Positions 1-6,237 of a stretch of DNA of 42,965 nucleotides are shown here, piece after piece; the stretch's first letter is position 1, and every line of letters begins with the position of its first letter. The DNA lies in NCBI RefSeq assembly GCF_022760835.1, contig NZ_JAKTNQ010000021.1, forward strand, positions 1 through 42,965, in the 5' to 3' direction. The translations under genes and the position numbers were made by a program. Source of the stretch: Thermus altitudinis. GTDB lineage: Bacteria > Deinococcota > Deinococci > Deinococcales > Thermaceae. The notes beneath the pieces are model-generated. The model did no database searches. It had not been told where the DNA came from and worked only from the letters and a program-made list of their open reading frames with translations.

Positions 1-200
1 CCCACTGTGGGGGGTCCATGTATCCCCGGACTGAAGGTCCGGGGCATTATGGCTCCCCCACGCCCCCCTTTTCTGTAAACCACCGCTATCGGGGTTTCCT
101 TCTTGAAGTCCTTGTAGGTTACTCGCTCGTTAGCTCGAGCCCCCATCAGGGAACCCGCCCCCAAAAGAGCCCCCAACCTCAACAGAAGCCTGCGATCCAT
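1..200 (-). CDS. Exported protein, 5' part only, possibly interrupted at the left edge
   Basis: An open frame starts with ATG at 200 and runs off the left edge without a stop. A strong Shine-Dalgarno (AAGGAGGGAGT) directly precedes the start. Residues 1-23 look like an export signal: two arginines at 3-4 followed by a Leu-rich stretch and an Ala-x-Ala cleavage site. The RR-x-L-L pattern would suit the Tat route. The mature part begins NERVTYKDFKKETPIAVVY and then changes to a Gly/Arg/Pro-rich stretch that does not look like protein. The change falls right after a TTTAC sequence (minus strand, 79-75) and 30 nt before a perfect hairpin, so the gene may be broken by an IS200/IS605-type end. The family is not recognised. 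The signal sequence and ribosome site are seen; the disruption is inferred. Confidence 0.55.
   Translation of the reverse strand, partial: MDRRLLLRLGALLGAGSLMGARANERVTYKDFKKETPIAVVYRKGGRGGAIMPRTFSPGIHGPPTV
24..44 (-). repeat. Perfect hairpin, possible IS200/IS605 subterminal end
   Basis: An 8-bp inverted repeat (CCCCGGAC / GTCCGGGG, 24-31 and 37-44) has a 5-nt loop. On the minus strand it lies 30 nt after a TTTAC sequence. IS200/IS605 elements insert 3' of such short T/A-rich tetra- or pentamers and carry a subterminal hairpin rather than terminal inverted repeats. No transposase is visible because the window ends here. An ordinary hairpin remains possible. Confidence 0.35.
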
Positions 201-227
201 ACTCCCTCCTTCCTACTTTAGGGGGAA

Positions 228-261
228 AGCGTACACCCTTGATCGGCCCTAGGTCAAGGGT
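228..261 (-). promoter_or_regulatory. Promoter with dyad operator for the exported-protein gene
   Basis: On the minus strand a TTGACC -35 (252-257) and a weaker TACGCT -10 (228-233) are 18 bp apart, about 28 nt upstream of the start codon at 200. An 8-bp inverted repeat, ACCCTTGA (235-242) and TCAAGGGT (254-261), spaced 11 bp, covers the -35 and the spacer. This is the placement expected for a repressor site. The regulator is unknown. Confidence 0.4.
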
Positions 262-290
262 ATAGAACGCATTATGGATAAACCCGGCCT

Positions 291-307
291 CCCGGTCTAA
301 GACCGGG
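291..307 (-). terminator. Short perfect hairpin downstream of the small membrane gene
   Basis: CCCGGTC and GACCGGG (291-297, 301-307) form a 7-bp stem with a 3-nt loop, 46 nt past the stop of the minus-strand gene at 353. It lacks a clean T-run on the minus strand (AGGCCGGGTTTAT follows), so intrinsic termination is only a possibility. The remaining sequence between 201 and 352 holds the promoter and dyad listed separately; I see no other gene there. Confidence 0.3.
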
Positions 308-352
308 CACTTATTGGGGCGTACCCTGGAGGCTATCTTTGTTACCGCCTCC

Positions 353-583
353 TCATGCGCTACGCTTTTGCAAAAGGTAAACGACCCCGTAACCAATGGC
401 CGCCAGTATCAGCAAAGGGATGGCGAACTTAAGTAACTCCCAGATTAAGCCGGAAAGCGCTAGGAGCACCCGACCCAAGAAGGTGAAGACCCATCCCCCC
501 ACCCAAAGGGCAAGGAGAACCCCCACCACCACCAAAAGGCCCAAAACTACCCATTCCAGGATGTCGCGCAGGGTCCGTTCCAT
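353..583 (-). CDS. Small two-helix membrane protein, unknown
   Basis: 76 residues starting with ATG at 583. There are two hydrophobic segments, about residues 11-32 and 36-70, the second possibly broken in two. The protein starts with a short charged segment and ends in a basic LLQKRSA tail. No catalytic motif is visible. It is divergent from recO across only 22 bp. A TATGCT -10 lies 6 nt before the ATG, so the mRNA is probably leaderless. It resembles in size and layout the small membrane protein at the right end of the window, but the sequences are not the same. The function is unknown; the reading frame itself is convincing because of its hydrophobic pattern and promoter spacing. Confidence 0.7.
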   Translation of the reverse strand: MERTLRDILEWVVLGLLVVVGVLLALWVGGWVFTFLGRVLLALSGLIWELLKFAIPLLILAAIGYGVVYLLQKRSA

Positions 584-589
584 GGCTTA

Positions 590-599
590 AGCATACACT
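590..599. promoter_or_regulatory. Overlapping divergent -10 boxes (small membrane gene / recO)
   Basis: The minus-strand TATGCT (590-595) ends 6 nt before the ATG at 583. The plus-strand TACACT (594-599) ends 6 nt before the GTG at 606. The two boxes overlap by 2 bp, and both imply leaderless transcripts. No good -35 was seen for either. Confidence 0.5.
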
Positions 600-605
600 G
601 GAAAT

Positions 606-1277
606 GTGGAGGGATACCACCTGGAGGAAGGCATCGTGGTGGGGCGTAAAGCCTTACCCCAAGGGGACCTGCTCCTGCGGTTCCTGACCCCAGGGGGAAG
701 CCTCGAGGCCATGGTGCGCAAAGGCCTCCGCCCCACGGGGCGTTCGGGAAGGCTTTCCCTCTTTCACCATGTGCGCTTCCAGCTTTACCGCAAGGGCGAG
801 GGCCTGCCCACCCTCACCCAAGCCGAGCTAATGGGCCGGCTCCATGGTCTGGAGGAGCCTAGGCGCTTCCTTCTGGCCTCCTTTCTGGCGGAACTCGCCT
901 ACCGCCTGGCCTCCCCCGAGGCCGCGCCCAGGATCTACCCTGTCTTCATCTCGGGCCTACGGGGCATCGCCAAACACCCCCGGCCCCTGCTACCCCTGGT
1001 ATGGGCAGGCTGGCGGGTGGTGAAGGCGGGGGGCCTGGGTCCCAACCTTTTGGGGCCGGGTTTATACCTGAAGACGGGCCGCCTGCAGGATGAGGGCATC
1101 TACCTGGGGGAAAGGGGCGTGGAAGCCCTCAGGGCCATCCTCCACCTCCCGGGTAGCGAGGCCCTGCCCTATCTGGAGGAGGCTCCCTTGGAAAGGCTAC
1201 TGCTGGCCCTCAAACACCATGCGGAAGAGGCCCTGGGCCCTCTGAAGGCCACGCCCGCGCTCACCGCGGAACTATAG
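606..1277 (+). CDS. recO: DNA repair protein RecO
   Basis: 223 residues from a GTG start. RecO loads RecA onto SSB-coated single-stranded DNA and anneals complementary strands in the RecFOR recombination pathway. The N-terminal OB-fold is recognisable (about residues 1-80: EGIVVGRKALPQGDLLLRFL, then the conserved KGLRPTGRSG region), followed by the helical C-terminal domain. There is no cysteine, so the zinc finger found in many RecO proteins is absent. The alternative ATG at 604 is out of frame. The -10 box 6 nt upstream supports a leaderless GTG start. The stop overlaps the convergent greA by 6 bp. Confidence 0.9.
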   Translation: MEGYHLEEGIVVGRKALPQGDLLLRFLTPGGSLEAMVRKGLRPTGRSGRLSLFHHVRFQLYRKGEGLPTLTQAELMGRLHGLEEPRRFLLASFLAELAYRLASPEAAPRIYPVFISGLRGIAKHPRPLLPLVWAGWRVVKAGGLGPNLLGPGLYLKTGRLQDEGIYLGERGVEALRAILHLPGSEALPYLEEAPLERLLLALKHHAEEALGPLKATPALTAEL

Positions 1278-1742
1278 GGGCTTGATCTCCAGGATGGTGT
1301 AGACCTGGGCTCCCTTCTTACCCCTTATCTCCACCACGTCCCCCACCTTCTTGCCCAAAAGGGCCTGGCCCAAGGGGGACTCGTCGGAGATCTTGCCGCT
1401 GAAAATGTCCGCCTCGTGGCTCCCTACAATGGCCAAAGAGAGCCTCTCCCCGGATTCGGTTTCCAGCTCCACCTGGCAGCCCAAGGCCACCTGCTCATAG
1501 GAGCCATTCCCCTCCACCACCACCGCCCGGGCCAAGAGATCCTCCAGCTGGGCAATCCGGGCCTCATTCTGCCACATGGCCCGGCGGGCCTCATCGTAGC
1601 CGGCGTTCTCCCTTAAATCCCCTTCCTCCAAAGCCTGCTCAAAATCGGCGGAAATCTCCTGCCGCTTGGTGGTCTTTAAGTGGTTGAGTTCCTCCTGAAG
1701 GCGCCTATAGCCTTCTGGGGTCAGGTAGACCGGCTTCTTCAT
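1272..1742 (-). CDS. greA: Transcript cleavage factor GreA
   Basis: 156 residues. GreA enters the secondary channel of RNA polymerase and stimulates cleavage of backtracked RNA. The N-terminal coiled coil (about residues 1-75) carries the catalytic acidic tip, seen as FEQALEEGDLRENAGYDEA. The C-terminal FKBP-like domain follows and contains the conserved SPLGQALLGKKVGD. The intact acidic tip separates it from Gfh1, the Thermus Gre-like inhibitor. I place the start at 1742 (MKKPVYL), not at the longer in-frame start at 1769: GGAGGGAAGGG sits directly upstream and the length then equals the usual 156-158. Upstream lies a hairpin with a T-run (1758-1790), a possible attenuator. Confidence 0.93.
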   Translation of the reverse strand: MKKPVYLTPEGYRRLQEELNHLKTTKRQEISADFEQALEEGDLRENAGYDEARRAMWQNEARIAQLEDLLARAVVVEGNGSYEQVALGCQVELETESGERLSLAIVGSHEADIFSGKISDESPLGQALLGKKVGDVVEIRGKKGAQVYTILEIKPL

Positions 1743-1757
1743 CCCTTCCCTCCGCGT

Positions 1758-1790
1758 AAAAAGGGGCACCAGCCCATGGGGATGGGCTGG
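1758..1790 (-). terminator. Terminator of the pab operon or attenuator in the greA leader
   Basis: On the minus strand CCAGCCCAT and ATGGGCTGG (1790-1782 and 1777-1769) pair perfectly over a CCCC loop. TGCCCC and then TTTTT (1762-1758) follow. It lies between the pabC stop (1799) and the greA ribosome site. A TATACT box (plus coordinates 1803-1808) inside the end of pabC could start transcription about 6 nt before the hairpin, which would put the hairpin in the greA 5' leader. Confidence 0.6.
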
Positions 1791-1798
1791 AGGTACCG

Positions 1799-2608
1799 CT
1801 ATTTAGTATAGCAGGCGGGAAGGAAGCGTTCCACCAAGGGGGCCAAAGCCTCCGGAAGCGGCCCCACGGGCAAAAGCCCCACCCCGCTTCCCGCTAGGAG
1901 CAAGTTTCCCCTTGCCCCTTCCCGCTCCCCTCCCCGACGGCGCAGGGCCAGTTGCGGCGGAAGAGGTGGCGGTTCGGCCAAGGGAAGTTCCCAGGGGTAA
2001 AGGCGGGCCCTTTCCACCCTGAGGCCCAGTTCCCAAGCCGCCTCAGCCACCTTTATCCGGGTGATCCCCTCGAGGCCCCCCTCCAGGAGCAAGAGCACCC
2101 CATCCCGGTAAAGGAGGGGGCTGGTGCGGCTTCCGTCCACCACATGGCCCTCGCCATCCTGCAAAAGCCCCTCAAAAGCCCCCTGCCCCTCCGCCTCCTT
2201 CCAGGCCAGACGGTAGGGCAGGTAGTTGCCCGTCTTAAAGCGGTACAGGTCCGGATGCACCCGGTAGGGCGTCAGGACAACCCGCACCCCTTCCTCATAG
2301 GCCGCCAAGGGAAGGGGCGTATAGGGCCGGGCCTCGGTAAGCCAGACCCCCTCCCCCACGGTGAAGCGGAGGCGGAGGCAAGGAAGGTGGGAAAGCTCTT
2401 TCTTAAGGGCCTCGAGGTCCTTCAGGAACACCCCATCCCCCGGGTAAGGAAGCCCCAAGGCCGAAGCATGCCGCCTTAGGCGGTGGAGGTGTTCCCCAAG
2501 CCAAAGGGCCTCTCCCCTTTCCACCCGCAAGGTGGTGAAAACGCTTAGGCCATGGTACAAAAACCCTTCCGGAAGGGGCTCGCTGAAGGGCTGCCCTTTC
2601 AGGAGCAC
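1799..2608 (-). CDS. pabC: Aminodeoxychorismate lyase (class IV PLP enzyme)
   Basis: 269 residues from GTG at 2608. It converts 4-amino-4-deoxychorismate to p-aminobenzoate and pyruvate for folate synthesis. It has the class IV aminotransferase fold: FLYHGLSVFTTLRVERG near the N-terminus, the probable PLP lysine in YRFKTGNYLPY, and GGLEGITR near the C-terminus. The usual Glu-Gly-Ser-x-x-Asn after the lysine is DGSRTSPL here, so the family Glu is Asp. I prefer GTG 2608 over the upstream ATG at 2656: the former lies 5 nt after the pabBA stop, with GGAGGAGA as its ribosome site in the end of that gene. A branched-chain or D-amino-acid transaminase is less likely given the neighbour. Confidence 0.82.
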   Translation of the reverse strand: MLLKGQPFSEPLPEGFLYHGLSVFTTLRVERGEALWLGEHLHRLRRHASALGLPYPGDGVFLKDLEALKKELSHLPCLRLRFTVGEGVWLTEARPYTPLPLAAYEEGVRVVLTPYRVHPDLYRFKTGNYLPYRLAWKEAEGQGAFEGLLQDGEGHVVDGSRTSPLLYRDGVLLLLEGGLEGITRIKVAEAAWELGLRVERARLYPWELPLAEPPPLPPQLALRRRGGEREGARGNLLLAGSGVGLLPVGPLPEALAPLVERFLPACYTK

Positions 2609-2613
2609 CCGCC

Positions 2614-4464
2614 TCAGGTCTCCTCCAGGAACCTTGCCAGAAGCTCCATCCCCCACGGGGACAGGATACTCTCCGGGTGGAACTGGACGCCATAGGCCCG
2701 CCTGCCGTCCCAGATGGCCATGGGCACCCCCTCCGCTGTCCAGGCCAGAAGGCGCACCTGGGAAGGAAGGTTTCTAAGGGCTAGGGAATGGTAGCGGGCA
2801 AAGGGAAGGGGATTGGGTAGGCCAGCAAAGAGCCCTTCCCCGCTATGGAACATGGGGTGGGCCTCCCCGTGGACCGGCCTTTCCCGGTAAAGCTCCGCCC
2901 CCAAGGCTACCCCCAAGGCCTGGTGCCCCAGGCATACCCCCAAGAAAGGCATCCCTTCCAGCAAGGCCTGTTGCGTCCAGGCCAAAACCCTTCCCGCCCT
3001 AAAGGGGTCCTTGGGCCCTGGCCCCACCACCAGGTGGGTAAAGCCTCGGAAACGGGGAGGCTCCTCCTGGTCCACCACCACCACCTCCGCTCCCAGGGCC
3101 CTCAGGTAATCCACCAGGTTGTAGCTGAAGGAATCGCGGTTTTCCAGGAAAAGCACCCGGGCCCTTACCTGGCGGGGAGGAGGGGGTGGGGCCCAGGAGT
3201 CCGCAGGTTTGGGGGGTCTCGGCCTGGCCCCCGGCTGGCCCCGGTCCAAGGCCAAGAGAAGGCTTTCCGCCTTGTGGAGGGTTTCCCGGTACTCCGCTTC
3301 GGCCTGCGAACCGATCACGATCCCCGCCCCAGCGGAGAAAAGCACCTCCTCCCCCACCCTTTGAAAGGAACGGATGAGGATGTTGAAATCCGCCCCCCGG
3401 CCCGAAACGTACCCCAGGCTCCCCGTGTAAGCCCCCCGGGGTACGGGCTCCAGGTCGCGGATGGCCTCCATCACCGTCCCCTTGGGGGCCCCGGTGATGG
3501 TGCCCCCCGGGAAGAGGCTGGCGAAGACCTGGCCCAAGGAAGCCCGGGCATAGCCTTCCACCTGGGAGACCAGGTGCATGACGTGGGCGTAGCGCTCCAC
3601 GGTGAAAAGTTCCCGCACCCTCACGGTGCCCGGCAAGGCCACCTTGGCCAGGTCGTTGCGCAGGAGATCCACCAGCATGGCATGCTCCGCCCGCTCCTTG
3701 GGGGAGGCCAGGAGCGCCTGCTCCAAGGCCAGGTCCTCCTCCTCCGTTCGCCCCCGGGGACGGGTGCCGGCAATGGGCCGGGTACGTATCCGGCTTCCCA
3801 CCTTCTGGAAAAGCCGCTCCGGGCTACCCGAGACCACCGCCCAACCCTCCCCCTCCACAAGCCCCATGAAGGGGGAAGGGTTCAAGGAACGAAGACGGGC
3901 ATAGAGGAGAAGGGGGTCCACGCTGCCCAGTAGCCGGAAGCGGTGGGAGAGGTTCACCTGGTAGACCACCCCGGCCCGGATCCTCTCCTGGACGGCAGAA
4001 ACCCCATCCAGGAAGGCCTCCTTGGGGAAGTCGGACACCAGGGGGTGAGGGGGCAAAGGAGGGGGGTTGTAGGAAAGGGGCTTCAAGGGGAAGGAGGGGA
4101 TACCTACCAGCCTCCCCCCCAGAAGGGCGAATCCCTCGGGGTAGTAGGAGAATGCGGCCTCGGGAAGTCCAGAAAGGGGCTTGTGGGTGGCCAGGCCTAG
4201 GTGCCGGGCAAACTCGTAGGCAAAGAACCCCATCCAGGCAGGGAAATACCCCCTCCCCAGGCCCTTCTCCAGGTAGGCGAAGATGTCCAGGGCCTCGCCC
4301 ACCCGCTTTCCGTCCAGGTAAAGCCGGCCCTCCCACACCTCGAGGTGGTGCTTAGGCCGCACCCCCAGGAGAGAAAGTTGGGAGAAAGGGGTCCTGACCC
4401 CTAAGGATTCCAGGAGAAAGGGCTTTAGCCCCAAGGTACGGGCAGCGTGGTAAAGCCCCAACAC
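2614..4464 (-). CDS. pabB: Aminodeoxychorismate synthase, PabB-PabA fusion
   Basis: 616 residues. It makes 4-amino-4-deoxychorismate from chorismate and glutamine. The chorismate-binding component I spans about residues 1-405: GVVYQVNLSHRF, EHAMLVDLLRNDL near 260, GTITGAPK near 321-328, YTGSLGYVSG. A Pro-rich linker (about 405-433) leads to a class I glutaminase (434-616) with Cys511 in GVCLGHQ and His596/Glu598 in FHPES. Position 232 is Ala (PIAGT) where E. coli PabB has its catalytic Lys (PIKGT). Anthranilate synthase also has Ala there, so TrpEG activity cannot be excluded. GTITGAPK, YTGSLGY and the adjacent pabC favour the folate role. The GTG start at 4464 has a TATACT -10 just 7 nt upstream. 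Confidence 0.82.
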   Translation of the reverse strand: MLGLYHAARTLGLKPFLLESLGVRTPFSQLSLLGVRPKHHLEVWEGRLYLDGKRVGEALDIFAYLEKGLGRGYFPAWMGFFAYEFARHLGLATHKPLSGLPEAAFSYYPEGFALLGGRLVGIPSFPLKPLSYNPPPLPPHPLVSDFPKEAFLDGVSAVQERIRAGVVYQVNLSHRFRLLGSVDPLLLYARLRSLNPSPFMGLVEGEGWAVVSGSPERLFQKVGSRIRTRPIAGTRPRGRTEEEDLALEQALLASPKERAEHAMLVDLLRNDLAKVALPGTVRVRELFTVERYAHVMHLVSQVEGYARASLGQVFASLFPGGTITGAPKGTVMEAIRDLEPVPRGAYTGSLGYVSGRGADFNILIRSFQRVGEEVLFSAGAGIVIGSQAEAEYRETLHKAESLLLALDRGQPGARPRPPKPADSWAPPPPPRQVRARVLFLENRDSFSYNLVDYLRALGAEVVVVDQEEPPRFRGFTHLVVGPGPKDPFRAGRVLAWTQQALLEGMPFLGVCLGHQALGVALGAELYRERPVHGEAHPMFHSGEGLFAGLPNPLPFARYHSLALRNLPSQVRLLAWTAEGVPMAIWDGRRAYGVQFHPESILSPWGMELLARFLEET

Positions 4465-4471
4465 GGGGCCA

Positions 4472-4500
4472 AGTATACGGGTCCCACCGCAAACCGTTAA
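4472..4500 (-). promoter_or_regulatory. Promoter of the pabBA-pabC operon
   Basis: On the minus strand TTAACG (4500-4495) and TATACT (4477-4472) are 17 bp apart, and TATACT is 7 nt before the GTG start at 4464. The mRNA is probably leaderless. Confidence 0.6.
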
Positions 4501-4554
4501 GCGCCTTGCCCATCCGCCACCTATCCCTTATCTTTTCCAACAAGGGGGTTAAAG

Positions 4555-6237
4555 GTGGACCGGTACTGCCCCGAACCCCGGGTCAGGATGGAAAAGGACC
4601 TGCCCCCTTGGAAGGTCCATTCCACCCCCCTGTTGGGGGTTTGCTGGATCGGGAACCGGTTTCTTGCCGTAGGGTGGCACGGCTTGGTTTTGGAAAGCCA
4701 AGACGGGTCCCACTGGGATTCGGTGAGCATCCCGACCCCCCTACCCCTCACAAGCTGCACCCACGGGAAAAACCTTTTGGTGGTGGTAGGCGCCCGGCAA
4801 AGCATTTGGGTTTCCAAAGGGGACGGGACCTTTCAGGAAGTACATGGGGGCCGCGACCAACGGGGCCTTTGGCAGGTTGTCCACGGGCATGGGCGCTACT
4901 TGGCGGTAGGCATGGAGGGACTGGCCTTAACCTCCCAAGACGGCTACAAGTGGCACCTCCTGAACCTCGGTGTAGAGGCCAACCTCTGGGGAGCTGCTTT
5001 CGGCCAAGGACGGTTTGTGGTGGTGGGCGACCGGGTGATCCTGGTTTCCCGCGACGGCATACGCTTTGAAAAGCACCCCGCCCCCGGGATTCTCAACGCC
5101 GTAACCTATGCTGAAGGCCTTTGGGTAGCGGTGGGCTGGGGCGGATTGATCCTCACCTCCCAGGACGGACAGACTTGGAAGGAACAAGCCTCCTGGACCT
5201 GGAAAGGACTCTTCGGGGTCACCTATGGCCGGGGAACCTGGGTGGTGGTGGGAGAACAAGGCACAGTCTTGGCCTCCAAGGATGGTCAGGCGTGGCAACG
5301 GGGCCAGCTGGAGGGAAAGCCCTTCCTTACCGATGTTGCTTGGAACGGCACCCACTTTGTGGCCACGGGCTGGGGGTCCTCCCTCTACACCTCCCTGGAC
5401 GGTTTCCTTTGGTACCCGGTCCACCCGGGCACGGGCCAAAACCTTTTTGACCTTACCTATGGTCAAGGCGGGTTCGTGGCCGTGGGGCACGAGGGTTCCC
5501 AAGGTGTTCTCCTCTTCTCTCCCAATGGCTTGTGTTGGCACCTGGCCGCCCGGATGCCGGGCTGGGCCATGGGAGTGACCTGGGGCAAGGGCCGGTTCGT
5601 AGCCGTGGGTGAAAGGGGACTTGTAGCACTTTCCACCGACGGAAAGCGTTGGCAACGGATCCCACACCTCCCACCGAAGTGGCTCTATGGGGTGGCCTTT
5701 GGCCACAATCGGTTCGTGGCCGTGGGCGAAGTCCTTCTCCTGTCGGAAGACGGCCTATCCTGGCAAAGCTTTCCCCTACCCGAGAATCACTCCCTCCTGG
5801 GAGTGACCTTCGGCAATGGGGTGTTTTTGGCGGCGGGAGAAAGGGGCAGACTCTTCGCCTCCTCCGACGGCCTAAGTTGGCAAACCGTTTTGGTAGGGAG
5901 CACCCCCTGGTTCAAAGGCCTGGCCTATGGCAACGGGCGATTTGTGGCCACGGGGTATGGAACGGTATTGGTAGCCCAAAGAGGTTGGGACTGGGAGGAG
6001 GTTCACGCGCAGCACCTTCCCAAGTACCTCCCCAGCGTAGCCTATGCCGAAGGCCGATTTGCTCTGGTAGGCCATCCCCGTCCTGGAAACGGCGTGGTCG
6101 CCTTTTCGGAGGACGGCCACGCCTGGGACGACCTCCACCCTCTCCACACGGAACCGGAAGCCATTGCCTTTGGCGAGGGGCGATGGGTGGTTGCCGGGGT
6201 GTGCGGCACCCTCTTGAGCGGGCCTAGTCCACGTTAA
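4555..6237 (+). CDS. Fourteen-repeat beta-propeller-like protein, unknown function
   Basis: 560 residues from GTG at 4555, with AAGGGGG 7 nt upstream; an internal ATG at 4588 is the alternative. The whole protein is built from about fourteen repeats of roughly 40 residues. Each has the pattern F-V-A-V-G, a Gly, L-x-T-S-x-D-G-x-x-W, then GVxxGxGR in the linker. Examples are FVAVGERGLVALSTDGKRW and WVAVGWGGLILTSQDGQTW. The S-x-D-G-x-x-W core resembles the Asp-box/BNR hairpin and Ycf48-type propeller blades. Fourteen repeats would fit two seven-bladed propellers. I see no signal peptide, membrane segment or catalytic motif. It is divergent from pabBA and overlaps metH by 14 bp at the 3' end. The function is unknown; protein binding or scaffolding is a guess. 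Confidence 0.75.
   Translation: MDRYCPEPRVRMEKDLPPWKVHSTPLLGVCWIGNRFLAVGWHGLVLESQDGSHWDSVSIPTPLPLTSCTHGKNLLVVVGARQSIWVSKGDGTFQEVHGGRDQRGLWQVVHGHGRYLAVGMEGLALTSQDGYKWHLLNLGVEANLWGAAFGQGRFVVVGDRVILVSRDGIRFEKHPAPGILNAVTYAEGLWVAVGWGGLILTSQDGQTWKEQASWTWKGLFGVTYGRGTWVVVGEQGTVLASKDGQAWQRGQLEGKPFLTDVAWNGTHFVATGWGSSLYTSLDGFLWYPVHPGTGQNLFDLTYGQGGFVAVGHEGSQGVLLFSPNGLCWHLAARMPGWAMGVTWGKGRFVAVGERGLVALSTDGKRWQRIPHLPPKWLYGVAFGHNRFVAVGEVLLLSEDGLSWQSFPLPENHSLLGVTFGNGVFLAAGERGRLFASSDGLSWQTVLVGSTPWFKGLAYGNGRFVATGYGTVLVAQRGWDWEEVHAQHLPKYLPSVAYAEGRFALVGHPRPGNGVVAFSEDGHAWDDLHPLHTEPEAIAFGEGRWVVAGVCGTLLSGPSPR

Noticed and set aside
130-396. 88-codon minus-strand frame across the first intergenic region
   Set aside because: It spans the promoter, the dyad and the hairpin and overlaps the real exported-protein gene in another frame.
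2845-3933. Long plus-strand open frame (362 codons)
   Set aside because: It is antisense to the PabB-PabA fusion, has no protein-like composition (His/Gln/Pro/Gly-rich) and no ribosome site. It is a by-product of high GC.
2614-4464. Anthranilate synthase TrpEG
   Set aside because: PIAGT fits TrpE, but GTITGAPK, YTGSLGY and the neighbouring pabC favour the folate enzyme. It is kept as an alternative in the entry.
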